Part shown: in pieces, positions 1 to 9,877 of the stretch
How the letters are laid out: every line of letters starts with the position of its first letter
Position numbering within the stretch: position 1 is the first letter of the stretch
Assembly (NCBI RefSeq): GCF_017165765.1
Contig: NZ_JAFGZD010000004.1
Span: 336,313 to 400,312 of the forward strand
Source: Pseudomonas capsici
GTDB taxonomy: Bacteria > Pseudomonadota > Gammaproteobacteria > Pseudomonadales > Pseudomonadaceae
Reading direction: 5' to 3'
DNA: 64,000 nt
Notes under the pieces: model-generated
What the model was told of the DNA's origin: nothing
The model's database searches: none
Seen by the model: only the letters and a program-made list of their open reading frames with translations
Position numbers and translations under genes: made by a program

Positions 1-1021
1 CGACGATGAACTCTTCAAAACGTTGCGGGCGGCGGTAGACGTCGAAGCTGTGCAGTAACTCCAGCAGGGTCGAGGGTTTCAGCTCCAGAGCACGATGTCC
101 GTGGGTGTGGTACTGGCCGACCAGCAGCGCCAGTTCCTGGCATTCCTTCGGCACCCGGAAGCGTTCGTTGACGGCTTTTATCAGGCGCAGTCCTCTGTGC
201 TCATGGGCGATATGCCTGGGCCATTCGGATTCGGGTGTCAGCCCTTTGCCCAGGTCATGCAGCAGGCACGCCCAGCGTACGCTCAACGGCTGTTCATGAA
301 GGGCCGCTTGCCCCAGCACACTGAGCACATGCTTGCCTGTATCGATTTCCGGGTGGTGGGCGGCAGGCTGCGGTACGCCGAACAGTGCCTCGACTTCAGG
401 GATCAGCTCCTTGAGAGCGCCACAGTTATGCAATACCTGAATGAACACCTGAGGCTGATCTTCCATCAGTGCCCGAGAGATTTCCTTCCAGCTACGCTCG
501 GGTGTCAGGGCCTTGAGTTCGCCGGATTCGCTGAGCTGGCGCATCAATCCCATGGTCTCTGGCGCGATGCTGAAACCCAGTGAGGCATAACGGGCGGCAA
601 AGCGGGCGACACGTAATACTCTGAGGGGATCTTCGGCGAACGCGGGTGAAACGTGGCGCAAGATTCTGGCTTCGATGTCGTGCTGTCCGCCATAGGGATC
701 GGTCAGATTGCCGTCCTTGTCTTCGGCCATGGCGTTGATGGTCAGGTCGCGACGGATCAGGTCCTGTTCGAGTGTGACATCAGGACTGGCGTGAAAGACG
801 AAGCCGCCGTAGCCAACGCCACTTTTGCGCTCGGTGCGAGCCAGTGCGTATTCCTCACCCGTCAGCGGATGGAGAAAGACCGGAAAATCGGTGCCCACCG
901 GACGATAGCCTTTGACCAGCATCTCATCGGCGCTGGCACCTACGACGACCCAGTCGGTGTCGGTAACGGGTTGACCCAGCAGGCGGTCGCGTACAGCGCC
1001 ACCAACTTTATAAATCTGCAT
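1..1021 (-). CDS. cca: CCA-adding tRNA nucleotidyltransferase (3' part outside window)
   Basis: This enzyme adds or repairs the CCA end of tRNAs from CTP and ATP in the cytoplasm. The translation begins [16 protein letters not shown], with the GG-x-VRD nucleotidyltransferase motif at residues 7-12 and the metal-binding DTD at 21-23. The [10 protein letters not shown] motif follows. An HD-domain motif (LLHDLGKG) lies near residue 259, so this is the multidomain form found in gammaproteobacteria. A GGAGG-type ribosome site sits just upstream of the ATG at 1021. About 340 codons are present; the family is usually around 410, so the C-terminus lies beyond the left edge. The start abuts a strong inverted repeat that separates it from spoVR. 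Confidence 0.95.
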   Translation of the reverse strand, partial: MQIYKVGGAVRDRLLGQPVTDTDWVVVGASADEMLVKGYRPVGTDFPVFLHPLTGEEYALARTERKSGVGYGGFVFHASPDVTLEQDLIRRDLTINAMAEDKDGNLTDPYGGQHDIEARILRHVSPAFAEDPLRVLRVARFAARYASLGFSIAPETMGLMRQLSESGELKALTPERSWKEISRALMEDQPQVFIQVLHNCGALKELIPEVEALFGVPQPAAHHPEIDTGKHVLSVLGQAALHEQPLSVRWACLLHDLGKGLTPESEWPRHIAHEHRGLRLIKAVNERFRVPKECQELALLVGQYHTHGHRALELKPSTLLELLHSFDVYRRPQRFEEFIV

Positions 1022-1032
1022 AAGAACCTCCG

Positions 1033-1065
1033 TAAGCACGACAGGATAAACCTGAGTCGTGCTTA
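1033..1065. repeat. Inverted repeat between spoVR and cca
   Basis: A perfect 10-bp stem (TAAGCACGAC at 1033-1042 and its complement at 1056-1065) surrounds a 13-base loop that can form three more inner pairs. It lies after the spoVR stop and ends a few bases before the cca ribosome site. There is no clear T-run on either side, so it could be a factor-dependent or weak terminator, or a leader hairpin for cca. Confidence 0.6.
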
Positions 1066-1106
1066 AGGAAGTTAAAAGTTAAAAACATCCTTGCCGATTG
1101 CGTTCT

Positions 1107-2669
1107 TCAGAGATGAACAACGGCCATGTCGAGTCTCGGGTAATCGCCCTCGGCATGCTCTCCGCGTGGCGGTACATGGTGGGTTTTCATCACCTGATCG
1201 CCTTGCAGGGTTTCGAGGTGAATATCGAAGCCCCACAAGCGGTGCAGATGCTTGAGTACTTCGTCCGTGGAGTCGCCCAGCGGTTTGCGGTTGTGTTGTT
1301 GATGGCGCAGCGTCAGCGAACGGTCGCCACGGCGGTCGATGCTGTAGATCTGCACGTTGGGTTCGCGGTTGCCCAGGTTGTATTGCGCGGCCAGGGTCTC
1401 CCGAATGGTCCGATAGCCGGCTTCGTCATGGATGGCGGGCACCAGCAGATCGTCCTTCTGATCATCATCCATGATGCTGAACAGCTTGAGATCACGAATG
1501 ACCTTGGGCGACAGGTACTGGAGGATGAAGCTCTCGTCCTTGAAGCTGGACATGGCGAATTTGACGGCCGTCAGCCAGTCTGTGCCGGCCAGTTCCGGGA
1601 ACCAGCGGCGATCCTCTTCGGTCGGGTGTTCGCACATCCGGCGAATGTCCTGATACATGGCAAAGCCCAGCGTGTACGGGTTGATGCCGCTGTAATAGGG
1701 ACTGTCGAAACCGGGCTGATAGATCACGCTGGTGTGCGACTGCAGGAACTCCAGCATGAAACCGTCGGTGACCAGGCCTTCGTCGTACAGATCGTTCATC
1801 AGCGTGTAGTGCCAGAACGTCGCCCAGCCTTCGTTCATCACCTGGGTCTGGCGTTGCGGGTAGAAATACTGGGCAATCTTGCGCACGATGCGCACCACTT
1901 CGCGCTGCCATGGCTCCAGCAGTGGCGCATGTTTCTCGATGAAGTACAGGATGTTTTCCTGCGGTTCGGCCGGGAAGCGGGCGTTGTCTTCCTTGCTGCT
2001 CTTGTCGGCGCTTTTCGGAATGGTGCGCCACAGGTCGTTGATCTGCCGTTGCAGGTGCTCTTCGCGATCCTTCTGTCGGCGTCGTTCTTCTTCGGCGGAA
2101 ATCGGGTAAGGCCGCTTGTAACGGTCGACGCCGTAGTTCATCAGGGCATGGCAGGAGTCGAGCAGGTCTTCCACCGCGTCGATGCCGTGGCGCTCTTCGC
2201 ATTGCATGATGTACTGCTTGGCGAAGACCAGGTAATCGATGATCGAGCTTGCGTCGGTCCAGGTGCGGAACAGGTAGTTGCCCTTGAAAAAGCTGTTGTG
2301 CCCATAGCAGGCGTGGGCGACCACCAGTGCCTGCATGCAGATGGTGTTTTCTTCCATCAGGTAGGCAATGCACGGGTCCGAGTTGATCACGATCTCGTAG
2401 GCCAGACCCATCTGTCCACGAGAGTAGGATTTTTCTGTGCTCAGGAAATGCTTGCCGTATGACCAGTGGTGATAGCCCAGCGGCATGCCCACCGAGGCAT
2501 AGGCATCCATCATCTGCTCGGCCGTGATCACCTCGATCTGGTTGGGATAGGTATCCAGGGCATAACGCTCGGCGATACGGCTGATTTCGCGGTCGTAGGC
2601 CTGGATCAGTTCAAATGTCCACTCGGACCCTGTGGAAAGGGGTTGGCGCTTCTGCTCTCTAGCGGTCAT
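1107..2669 (-). CDS. SpoVR/YcgB family protein
   Basis: This 520-residue protein belongs to the SpoVR family (E. coli YcgB; PA0586 in P. aeruginosa). The family is named for a Bacillus spore-cortex gene, but its biochemical role in Gram-negative bacteria is unknown. The length matches the family, and conserved stretches such as [12 protein letters not shown] and the YNPYTLG-like region are visible. Its ATG overlaps the yeaH stop by four bases (ATGA), which implies translational coupling. It forms the third gene of prkA-yeaH-spoVR, a trio that in enterobacteria belongs to the general stress and stationary-phase response. That regulation is inferred here, not seen. Confidence 0.93.
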   Translation of the reverse strand: MTAREQKRQPLSTGSEWTFELIQAYDREISRIAERYALDTYPNQIEVITAEQMMDAYASVGMPLGYHHWSYGKHFLSTEKSYSRGQMGLAYEIVINSDPCIAYLMEENTICMQALVVAHACYGHNSFFKGNYLFRTWTDASSIIDYLVFAKQYIMQCEERHGIDAVEDLLDSCHALMNYGVDRYKRPYPISAEEERRRQKDREEHLQRQINDLWRTIPKSADKSSKEDNARFPAEPQENILYFIEKHAPLLEPWQREVVRIVRKIAQYFYPQRQTQVMNEGWATFWHYTLMNDLYDEGLVTDGFMLEFLQSHTSVIYQPGFDSPYYSGINPYTLGFAMYQDIRRMCEHPTEEDRRWFPELAGTDWLTAVKFAMSSFKDESFILQYLSPKVIRDLKLFSIMDDDQKDDLLVPAIHDEAGYRTIRETLAAQYNLGNREPNVQIYSIDRRGDRSLTLRHQQHNRKPLGDSTDEVLKHLHRLWGFDIHLETLQGDQVMKTHHVPPRGEHAEGDYPRLDMAVVHL

Positions 2670-3937
2670 GTCACTAACCTGCGCTGGAAGAGTTCACGGA
2701 ATACCGGGTAGATATCGCCGGCAGAGACCAGCTGTTGCTGGGCAAAGGTGTCGGCAAATTCTTCACCGATGCGTTCGTATTCGAACCATAGGGCCTGATG
2801 CTCGCGGGGCGTGATCTCCACATAGGTGTAGTACTGCACGAACGGCATGATCTGCTTGGTCAGGATTTCGCGGCAGATCGGTGAGTCGTCGTTCCAGTTG
2901 TCGCCATCGGAAGCCTGGGCGGCATAGATGTTCCATTCGTTGCTCGGATAGCGCTCGGCCATGATTTCCTGCATCAGTTTCAGGGCGCTGGAAACGATGG
3001 TGCCGCCGGTTTCCCGTGAATAGAAGAACTCTTCTTCGTCCACTTCCCGGGCGCTGGTGTGATGGCGAATGAATACAACTTCGATCTTGTCGTAGTTTCG
3101 CTTGAGGAACAGGTACAGCAGGATGAAGAAACGCTTGGCGACATCCTTGGTGGCCTGGGTCATGGAGCCGGAGACGTCCATCAGACAGAACATCACGGCC
3201 TTGGAGCTCGGGTTGGGTTGCTTGACCAGCAGGTTGTACTTGAGGTCGAAGGTGTCCAGATAGGGCACGCGACGGATGCGTGCTTTGAGGCGGTCGATTT
3301 CTACTTCCAGTTCCTGGATATCGCCGAAGTTGTCCGGTTCTTCGCGTTTCAGGCGCTCCAGCTCGTTGACCGCTTCCTTGAGCTTGGCGCGGCTGCTGCC
3401 GGACAGGGCGATACGGCGTGCATGGGCCGAGCGCAGGGTCCGGATGATATTGATGCGCGAGGGATTACCTTCGTTACTGATACCTGCGCGCACGGTCTTG
3501 AAGGTGTCAGTACCGGTCAGATTGCGTTTGACCAGATTGGGCAGCTCCAGGTCCTCGAACATGAATTCGAGAAATTCTTCCTGAGTGATCTGGAAGACGA
3601 ACTCATCCATGCCCTCGCCGGAGTTGCTGGCCTTGCCTGGCCCCTTGCCACCGCCGCCTCCCTGAGGGCGGGCGATATGCTCGCCGCTGGTGAATTCCTT
3701 GTTGCCGGGATGCACCACAGTCTGTTTGCCACCGCGACCATGATGAAGCACCGGCTCGTCGATATCGCGACCGGGAATGCTGATCTGTTCGCCATGCTCC
3801 ATATCGGTGATGGAGCGGCGGCTGACAGCTTCTTCCACTGCTTTTTTGATGTGATCACGATAACGCCGCAGAAAACGCTGGCGATTTACCGTGCTCTTGT
3901 TCTTGCCATTGAGGCGTCGGTCGATCACATAACTCAT
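2666..3937 (-). CDS. yeaH: YeaH/YhbH family VWA-domain protein (DUF444)
   Basis: A 423-residue member of the YeaH/YhbH (DUF444) family. A C-terminal von Willebrand A-like domain carries the MIDAS motif DVSGS near residue 250, expected to bind a divalent metal. A glycine-rich linker ([12 protein letters not shown]) lies near residue 100. The ATG at 3937 ([15 protein letters not shown]) is preferred over an in-frame TTG at 3982, because [15 protein letters not shown] fits the expected family N-terminus and the extra residues are encoded by intergenic repeat DNA. The gene is cotranscribed with prkA (upstream) and spoVR (downstream, four-base overlap). A partnership with the PrkA kinase is inferred from conserved clustering. 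Confidence 0.92.
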   Translation of the reverse strand: MSYVIDRRLNGKNKSTVNRQRFLRRYRDHIKKAVEEAVSRRSITDMEHGEQISIPGRDIDEPVLHHGRGGKQTVVHPGNKEFTSGEHIARPQGGGGGKGPGKASNSGEGMDEFVFQITQEEFLEFMFEDLELPNLVKRNLTGTDTFKTVRAGISNEGNPSRINIIRTLRSAHARRIALSGSSRAKLKEAVNELERLKREEPDNFGDIQELEVEIDRLKARIRRVPYLDTFDLKYNLLVKQPNPSSKAVMFCLMDVSGSMTQATKDVAKRFFILLYLFLKRNYDKIEVVFIRHHTSAREVDEEEFFYSRETGGTIVSSALKLMQEIMAERYPSNEWNIYAAQASDGDNWNDDSPICREILTKQIMPFVQYYTYVEITPREHQALWFEYERIGEEFADTFAQQQLVSAGDIYPVFRELFQRRLVT

Positions 3938-4101
3938 ACGGGCCCCTTCGGGGAGCTGCGAGCTCCAAGCTACAAGCTGCAAGTTTTGATTGTCGGAACC
4001 TCGGCTTCACGCGGCAACTGGTCTGCGTGCATGCCCTGCATGGAATACCGATGCGGGCAGCACGCTGACTTGCCGTTTGAAGCTTGCCGCTTGTGGCTGC
4101 C
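3938..4101. repeat. AGCTTG-type repeat DNA between prkA and yeaH
   Basis: The gap contains short imperfect copies of AAGCTACAAGCTGCAAG and TTTGAAGCTTGCCGCTTG, related to the heptamer array at 25100-25160. Copies in opposite orientation could pair. No gene is seen. Confidence 0.5.
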
Positions 4102-6024
4102 TTACTGCGACTTGCGCACGCGCAGATACCACTCGGAGAGTAGACGCACCTGTTTGTCGGTATAGCCCCGCTCGACCATTCGGGTAACGAAGTCGTTGTG
4201 TTTCTGTTGATCCTCTTTGCTGGCTTTGGCGTTGAAACTGATGACTGGCAACAGGTCCTCGGTGTTGGAGAACATTTTCTTCTCGATCACCACGCGCAAT
4301 TTCTCGTAGCTGAGCCAGGTCGGGTTCTTGCCGTTATTGTTGGCACGGGCACGCAACACGAAGTTGACGATTTCGTTGCGGAAGTCTTTCGGGTTGCTGA
4401 TGCCGGCAGGTTTCTCGATCTTTTCCAGTTCTTCGTTCAGGGCCACGCGGTTGAGAATCTCGCCGGTTTCCGGATCGCGGTATTCCTGGTCCTGAATCCA
4501 GAAATCTGCATAAAGCACGTAGCGGTCGAAGATGTTCTGGCCGTATTCGCTGTAGGACTCCAGGTAGGCGGTCTGGATTTCCTTGCCGATGAACTCGATG
4601 TAGCGCGGTGCCAGGTATTCCTTGATGAAGCGCAGGTAGCGCTCACGGGTTTCGGCCGGGAACTGTTCCTGTTCGATCTGCTGTTCGAGCACGTAGAGCA
4701 GGTGCACCGGGTTGGCAGCGATCTCGTGGGGGTCGAAGTTGAAGACCTTGGACAGGATCTTGAACGCGAAACGGGTTGAAAGGCCGTTCATGCCCTCGTC
4801 GACGCCCGCGCTGTCACGGTATTCCTGGATCGACTTGGCCTTGGGATCGGTATCTTTCAGGTTTTCGCCGTCATAGACGCGCATCTTGGAGTAGATGTTG
4901 GAGTTTTCCGGCTCCTTGAGGCGCGACAGGGTGGTGAACTGCGCCAGCATCTTCAGGGTGTCCGGCGCGCAGTGCGCCTTGGCCAGCGAGCTGTTGAACA
5001 GCAGTTTGTCGTAGATCTTGATCTCGTCGCTGACGCGCAGGCAGTACGGCACCTTCACGATGTAGATCCGGTCGATGAACGCTTCGTTGTTCTTGTTGTT
5101 GCGGAAGCTGTGCCATTCCGATTCGTTGGAGTGGGCCAGCAGGATACCGGTGAACGGAATCGCGCCCAGACCTTCGGTACTGTTGTAGTTGCCTTCCTGG
5201 GTCGCAGTCAGCAGCGGGTGCAGAACCTTGATCGGCGCCTTGAACATCTCGACGAATTCCATCAGGCCCTGGTTGGCCCGGCACAGAGCACCCGAGTAGC
5301 TGTAGGCGTCGGCGTCGTTCTGCGGGAATTCTTCCAGCTTGCGGATATCGACCTTACCCACCAGAGCGGAGATGTCCTGGTTGTTCTCGTCACCCGGCTC
5401 GGTTTTCGCCACGCCGATCTGGTTGAGAACCGATGGATAGAGTTTCACCACCTTGAACTGGCTGATGTCGCCCCCGAACTCAGCCAGACGTTTGGTCGCC
5501 CATGGCGACATGATGGTGTTGAGGTAACGCCGCGGGATACCGAAGTCTTCTTCGAGAATCGCGCCGTCTTCGGTTGCATTAAACAACCCCAGTGGCGACT
5601 CGAATACCGGCGACCCCTTGATGGCGTAGAAGGGGACCTTTTCGATCAGTTGCTTGAGCTTTTCAGCCAGGGACGATTTACCGCCACCCACCGGGCCGAG
5701 GAGGTAGAGAATCTGTTTCTTCTCTTCCAGGCCTTGGGCTGCATGGCGGAAATACGACACGATCTGGTCGATGCATTCTTCCATGCCATGGAAGTCGGCA
5801 AAGGCCGGATAACGCCGGATCACCTTGTTGGAAAAGATCCGCGACAACCGGGAGTTGGTGGAGGTGTCCACAAGCTCCGGCTCGCCAATTGCCATCAGAA
5901 GACGTTCTGCGGCAGAGGCGTAGGCGCTGCGATCCTGTTTGCAGAGCTCAAGATACTCCTGTAAGGAGAGCTCTTCCTGACGTGTGGTTTCAAAGCGTTG
6001 TTGGAAGTGGCTAAAAATACTCAT
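4102..6024 (-). CDS. prkA: PrkA family serine protein kinase
   Basis: A 640-residue PrkA (E. coli YeaG) protein, exactly the usual family length. The N-terminal AAA-like domain has a P-loop (GPVGGGKS) at about residues 110-117, and the C-terminal half corresponds to the PrkA domain. Enterobacterial YeaG affects nitrogen-starvation and stationary-phase survival. Whether the protein acts mainly as a kinase or as an AAA+ protease-like ATPase is debated for the family. It is the first gene of prkA-yeaH-spoVR and follows a 334-bp gene-free region likely to hold its promoter. The ATG at 6024 is preceded by a GAGGTGA ribosome site. Confidence 0.95.
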   Translation of the reverse strand: MSIFSHFQQRFETTRQEELSLQEYLELCKQDRSAYASAAERLLMAIGEPELVDTSTNSRLSRIFSNKVIRRYPAFADFHGMEECIDQIVSYFRHAAQGLEEKKQILYLLGPVGGGKSSLAEKLKQLIEKVPFYAIKGSPVFESPLGLFNATEDGAILEEDFGIPRRYLNTIMSPWATKRLAEFGGDISQFKVVKLYPSVLNQIGVAKTEPGDENNQDISALVGKVDIRKLEEFPQNDADAYSYSGALCRANQGLMEFVEMFKAPIKVLHPLLTATQEGNYNSTEGLGAIPFTGILLAHSNESEWHSFRNNKNNEAFIDRIYIVKVPYCLRVSDEIKIYDKLLFNSSLAKAHCAPDTLKMLAQFTTLSRLKEPENSNIYSKMRVYDGENLKDTDPKAKSIQEYRDSAGVDEGMNGLSTRFAFKILSKVFNFDPHEIAANPVHLLYVLEQQIEQEQFPAETRERYLRFIKEYLAPRYIEFIGKEIQTAYLESYSEYGQNIFDRYVLYADFWIQDQEYRDPETGEILNRVALNEELEKIEKPAGISNPKDFRNEIVNFVLRARANNNGKNPTWLSYEKLRVVIEKKMFSNTEDLLPVISFNAKASKEDQQKHNDFVTRMVERGYTDKQVRLLSEWYLRVRKSQ

Positions 6025-6358
6025 GACGTCACCTCGCTCGATACGTTGAGCCGGCGGCGGATCGTCAGTCGATGCTGGCAGCAGCTGAGTATCCAGATGC
6101 CGTTTACCCCCCAGAACACCATAAAAGTAACTACCGATGACCCACGCGCCGGTGTACCGGCTCTCCCCTGATTACGGATGGCCTGAGGCTAAGGATAGTT
6201 CGGATTCGGAAAGATAAAGAAGGGATGAGCAAGAAGTGGGGCTGACCGTTCGTCAGTTTGGGCGCGAACCCGCGCAGGACGCGGGATCGGCTGGATAAAA
6301 ATATTTTTCAGAGTGTGCCGGGTGTTTCTGCGTGTCTGCACCAGCATCCGTTCCGTCG
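6025..6358. other. Gene-free region between glpE and prkA
   Basis: This 334-bp stretch should carry the prkA promoter, read leftward, and the end of the glpE transcript. A CCGGT-GT-ACCGG dyad lies near 6150, and small hairpins lie near 6242-6256 and 6269-6285. No convincing sigma-70 hexamers, gene or terminator with a T-run were recognised. Confidence 0.4.
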
Positions 6359-6679
6359 TTAACCCTGCGCCGTTTCGTTTGGGAAGGTGTTGCGCCACAA
6401 CTCGAACCCGCCGTCGAGGCTGTACACGTCGGAGAAGCCCTGGCCCACGAGGTAGGCGGCGGCACTCTGGCTGGAGTTGCCGTGGTAGCAGACCACTACC
6501 AGCGGCTTGTCCAGATCGGCCTTGGCGATGAAGTCGGCGATCGAGTGATTGTCCAGGTGTTGCGAATCGGTGATGTGATTGCTGGCGAAAGCCTGCGGAT
6601 CGCGAATGTCTACCAGTACGGCACCCTGTTCGCGAAGGGCTTGGGCCTGTTCCGGGGGAATGCGTTTGAATTCGGTCAT
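6359..6679 (-). CDS. glpE: Thiosulfate sulfurtransferase GlpE (single-domain rhodanese)
   Basis: A 106-residue single-domain rhodanese that moves sulfane sulfur from thiosulfate to acceptors such as cyanide or thioredoxin in the cytoplasm. The active-site loop CYHGNS starts at Cys64, the position expected for GlpE. The internal ATG at 6679 ([11 protein letters not shown]) is chosen because upstream in-frame sequence overlaps apaH and because an AGGAGTCC ribosome site precedes it. It follows apaH closely, as in P. aeruginosa PA0589-PA0590. Confidence 0.93.
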   Translation of the reverse strand: MTEFKRIPPEQAQALREQGAVLVDIRDPQAFASNHITDSQHLDNHSIADFIAKADLDKPLVVVCYHGNSSQSAAAYLVGQGFSDVYSLDGGFELWRNTFPNETAQG

Positions 6680-6702
6680 GGCTGGACTCCTGAGCTGATC
6701 TT

Positions 6703-7587
6703 TTAACGCCCGGCCTCGCTGGCCTCGGGCGGGGAAATGGGGGATGTTTCCGACCGCGTGGCGGCATTGCCGACAGCATCGCAATCGCAGATGTGACGTT
6801 CAAGGGTATCAACGTTCATCAGGGTCATGGCACCTCCCCATACACATCCGCTGTCCAGCGCATAAACGCCAGGTTCATCGCATTTGCCTTCAAGGGCCGC
6901 CCAGTGGCCGAAGATGATCTTCAGGTCCCGGGTCTTGCGGTTCGGGTGCTTGAACCAGGGCTCGTAGCCTGGAAGGGCGGTTTCGATGCCTTCCTTGCTC
7001 TTGAGGTCGAGCTTGCCTTCGCGGGTGCAGAAACGCATGCGGGTAAAGTAGTTGGTGATCACGCGCAGCCGCGTCACGCCTTGCAGGTCGTTGTCCCACT
7101 TGACGGGCTCATTGCCGTACATGCCATCGAGAAAGGGTTCGTACAGATTGTCGTCCTGCAGGGCCTGTTCGACTTCACTGGCGTACTTGAGGGCTTTTTT
7201 CAGTGACCACTGCGGGGGAATGCCCGCATGGGTCATGGCGACATTGCGCTGTTCATCGTAGTGCATCAGCTTTTGTCGACGCACCCAGTCCAGCAGGTCG
7301 TTGCCGTCGGGCGCTTCGATGATCTCGCGCAGGGTGTCGGCTTTCTTCAGGCGTTCTATGTTCCGGGAGGCTGCCAGCAGGTGCAGGTCATGGTTGCCCA
7401 GCACGCAGACCACGGATTCGCGGATGCTGTAGAGAAAACGCAGTGTCTCCAGCGACTGTGGGCCGCGGTTGACCAGATCGCCTACCAGCCACAGCTGATC
7501 CTGTGCCGGATCGAACCGGACATCGCCCAGCAGGCATTTCAGGGGTTCGAGGCAGCCTTGCAGGTCGCCAACTGCATATACAGCCAT
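6703..7587 (-). CDS. apaH: Symmetrical bis(5'-nucleosyl)-tetraphosphatase ApaH
   Basis: ApaH hydrolyses Ap4A to two ADP and so controls a stress alarmone and the Np4 capping of RNA. All metallophosphoesterase motifs are present: GDLQGC near the N-terminus, [12 protein letters not shown] and the later HAG. At 294 residues it is slightly longer than the usual 270-280, with a low-complexity tail. Its ATG overlaps the apaG stop by one base (TGATG), so the two are coupled. Confidence 0.96.
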   Translation of the reverse strand: MAVYAVGDLQGCLEPLKCLLGDVRFDPAQDQLWLVGDLVNRGPQSLETLRFLYSIRESVVCVLGNHDLHLLAASRNIERLKKADTLREIIEAPDGNDLLDWVRRQKLMHYDEQRNVAMTHAGIPPQWSLKKALKYASEVEQALQDDNLYEPFLDGMYGNEPVKWDNDLQGVTRLRVITNYFTRMRFCTREGKLDLKSKEGIETALPGYEPWFKHPNRKTRDLKIIFGHWAALEGKCDEPGVYALDSGCVWGGAMTLMNVDTLERHICDCDAVGNAATRSETSPISPPEASEAGR

Positions 7588-7967
7588 CAGTGAAGAGAGC
7601 CGGGTACGGCGAGACGGAAGGGGGCAATCACCGCGTCAAAGCGTTTGCCGTCCTCGGCGAGCATCTGATACGAGCCTTGCATGTTGCCGACTTTCGTCGT
7701 CATCACCGTGCCGCTGCTGTAGGTATGACTCTGCCCGGCCTTGATCAATGGCTGCTGACCCACGACGCCTTCGCCACGCACTTCCTCGACATGGCCGTCA
7801 CCGTCGGTGATGACCCAGTGCCGTGACAGCAGTCTGGCCGGCAACTCGCCGTTATTCTGGACGGTGACGGTGTAAGCGAAGGCAAAGCGATTCTGCTCGG
7901 GTTGAGACTGTTCTGCGAGGAAGCGCGTGACGACGCTGACGTCGACCTGATAACGGGAATCGGGCAT
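7587..7967 (-). CDS. apaG: ApaG protein
   Basis: A 126-residue ApaG, a fibronectin-III-like beta-sandwich protein. Older annotation links it to Co2+/Mg2+ efflux, but the true function is uncertain. The conserved segment [18 protein letters not shown] is visible. It sits directly before apaH, the classic rsmA-apaG-apaH order. A 15-bp hairpin separates it from rsmA upstream, so it may be partly uncoupled from the surA-pdxA-rsmA transcript. Confidence 0.94.
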   Translation of the reverse strand: MPDSRYQVDVSVVTRFLAEQSQPEQNRFAFAYTVTVQNNGELPARLLSRHWVITDGDGHVEEVRGEGVVGQQPLIKAGQSHTYSSGTVMTTKVGNMQGSYQMLAEDGKRFDAVIAPFRLAVPGSLH

Positions 7968-8027
7968 GCGGTAGACCTTGAAAGCTATAGCGGAAAAAAC
8001 TGGAGCGTTCGGTAGACAGGTCAGTTT

Positions 8028-8078
8028 AGGACAAGTAAGCGGAAAATGACTAATGGCACATAGCCGTTTACTTGTCCT
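8028..8078. repeat. Hairpin between rsmA and apaG
   Basis: The arms AGGACAAGTAAGCGG (8028-8042) and CCGTTTACTTGTCCT (8064-8078) pair over 15 positions with one G-T wobble and a 21-base loop. It begins seven bases after the rsmA stop on the minus-strand transcript. Only a weak T-tract is present, so it may attenuate or stabilise rather than terminate. Confidence 0.6.
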
Positions 8079-8084
8079 TTCAGG

Positions 8085-8891
8085 TTATTCCACCCCTGTC
8101 TTTTCGCTGAGTTTGTCCGCCAGACGGACGAATGCAGCAAGATCCAGCTGTTCGGGACGCAGGCTGCCATCGACACCGGCGGCTGCAATCTCATCGGCAC
8201 TCAGCAGCAGCTTGAGAGTGTTGCGCAGGGTCTTGCGGCGCTGGTTGAAGGCTTCGCGCACCAAACGCTCCAGCAGGCGGTGATCCCTGGCTGGATGAGG
8301 CAGTGTTTCATGGGGCACCAGGCGGACGATGGCCGAGTCCACTTTCGGAGGCGGGTTGAAGGCTCCCGGGCCTACGTTGAACAGGTGTTCCACGCGGCAA
8401 TGATACTGAACCATGATCGACAGACGGCCCCAGTCTCCGCCGCCCGGTCCGGCTGCGAGGCGCTCGACCACTTCCTTCTGCAGCATGAAGTGCATGTCGC
8501 GGATCAGCGCGGCGTTCTGCAGCAGATGAAAGATCAGCGGCGTGGAGATGTTATAGGGCAGGTTGCCCACTACACGCAGACTGTTGGGCGCAGCACCCAG
8601 GCTGTTGAAATCGAACTTCAGCGCATCGCCCTGATGCAGATTGAAGTTCGGCTTGCCTGCGAACTGGCCGTTGAGGATCGGGATCAGGTCCTTGTCCAGT
8701 TCGACCACGTCCAGGCGTGCGCCGCTGTTGAGCAGGCCTTCGGTCAGGGCACCCTGGCCCGGGCCGATTTCCAGCAGGCGGTCTTCAGGCCTGGCGCGAA
8801 TGGCGCGCAGGATCTTGTCGATGACGCCTGCATCGTGCAGGAAGTTCTGCCCGAAGCGCTTGCGCGCCCGGTGTTGGTATTGCTCGGTCAT
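8085..8891 (-). CDS. rsmA: 16S rRNA A1518/A1519 dimethyltransferase RsmA (KsgA)
   Basis: RsmA dimethylates two adjacent adenines in helix 45 of 16S rRNA late in small-subunit assembly, using S-adenosylmethionine. The 268-residue protein has the N-terminal RKRFGQNFL signature, the SAM-binding loop [10 protein letters not shown] (residues 41-50) and catalytic motif NLPYNIS. Loss of this enzyme in other bacteria gives kasugamycin resistance. Its start overlaps the pdxA stop by four bases (ATGA). Confidence 0.97.
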   Translation of the reverse strand: MTEQYQHRARKRFGQNFLHDAGVIDKILRAIRARPEDRLLEIGPGQGALTEGLLNSGARLDVVELDKDLIPILNGQFAGKPNFNLHQGDALKFDFNSLGAAPNSLRVVGNLPYNISTPLIFHLLQNAALIRDMHFMLQKEVVERLAAGPGGGDWGRLSIMVQYHCRVEHLFNVGPGAFNPPPKVDSAIVRLVPHETLPHPARDHRLLERLVREAFNQRRKTLRNTLKLLLSADEIAAAGVDGSLRPEQLDLAAFVRLADKLSEKTGVE

Positions 8892-9877
8892 GAATGAGTC
8901 TCGGCCATCTGGTAGGCGGTTTGCAGGGCTACTTGCAGGCTGCCGGTGTCGATCTTGCCGCTGCCTGCCAGATCCAGCGCAGTGCCATGATCGACGGAGG
9001 TGCGGATGATCGGCAGACCGAGCGTGATGTTGACTGCTGCGCCGAAACCTTTGTATTTCAGCACGGGCAGGCCCTGGTCGTGATACATCGCCAGCACTGC
9101 GTCGCAGTGCTCCAGATATTTGGGGGTAAACAGAGTGTCGGCAGGCAGCGGGCCTCGCAGGTCGATGCCTTCGCTGCGCAGACGCTCCAGGGTTGGTTCG
9201 ATGATGTCGATCTCTTCGCGGCCCAGGTGGCCGCCTTCGCCGGCATGGGGGTTGAGGCCGCAGACCAGGATGCGTGGCCGGGCAATACCGAACTTGTTGA
9301 CCAGATCGGCATGCAGGATGCGTGTCACGCGTTCCAGGCGTTCCGGTGTGATGGCATCGGCAATGTCACGCAACGGAAGGTGAGTGGTCACCAGTGCCAC
9401 GCGCAGATCGCCCGTCGCCAGCATCATCACGACCTGTTCGGTGTGAGTCAGTTCGGCAAGGAATTCGGTGTGCCCGGAAAAGGCGATGCCGCCTTCGTTG
9501 ATCACGCCCTTGTGGACCGGGGCGGTGATCATCCCGGCGAACAGACCGTCGACACAGCCCTGGGCGGCGCGGGTCAGGGTCTGCAGCACGAAGGCCGCGT
9601 TGGCCTTGTCCAGTACCCCGGCGACCACCCTGGCCTGCAACGGGGTATCCCAGACATACAGGCTGCCAGCAGGGGCCGGTTGCTCGGGAAAGGCATCGGG
9701 AGTGACGGCAATCAGGTTGACGGCCACGCCCAGTTGCGTGGCCCGCTCCAGGAGCAGGTCACGGTTGGTAATGGCGATCAGGGGGTGTGGCTGAGGCTGC
9801 GTGGCGAGCAGCAGGCAAAGGTCAGGACCAATGCCGGCCGGCTCGCCGGGTGTCAGTGCGAAACGCTTTGGCTTCAC
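8888..9877 (-). CDS. pdxA: 4-hydroxythreonine-4-phosphate dehydrogenase PdxA
   Basis: PdxA oxidises 4-phosphohydroxy-L-threonine with NAD and decarboxylates the product, feeding pyridoxal phosphate synthesis with PdxJ. The 329-residue protein shows the conserved [14 protein letters not shown] start, the ITAPVHKG segment and metal-binding SGHTEFLAE. The chain is tightly packed: its ATG overlaps the surA stop by four bases, and its own stop overlaps the rsmA start by four. Confidence 0.97.
   Translation of the reverse strand: MKPKRFALTPGEPAGIGPDLCLLLATQPQPHPLIAITNRDLLLERATQLGVAVNLIAVTPDAFPEQPAPAGSLYVWDTPLQARVVAGVLDKANAAFVLQTLTRAAQGCVDGLFAGMITAPVHKGVINEGGIAFSGHTEFLAELTHTEQVVMMLATGDLRVALVTTHLPLRDIADAITPERLERVTRILHADLVNKFGIARPRILVCGLNPHAGEGGHLGREEIDIIEPTLERLRSEGIDLRGPLPADTLFTPKYLEHCDAVLAMYHDQGLPVLKYKGFGAAVNITLGLPIIRTSVDHGTALDLAGSGKIDTGSLQVALQTAYQMAETHS

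Noticed and set aside
1098..2462. Long plus-strand open frame (454 codons) opposite spoVR
   Set aside because: It is the shadow of spoVR in GC-rich DNA; the spoVR product is a full-length, recognisable family member and the antisense product is not.
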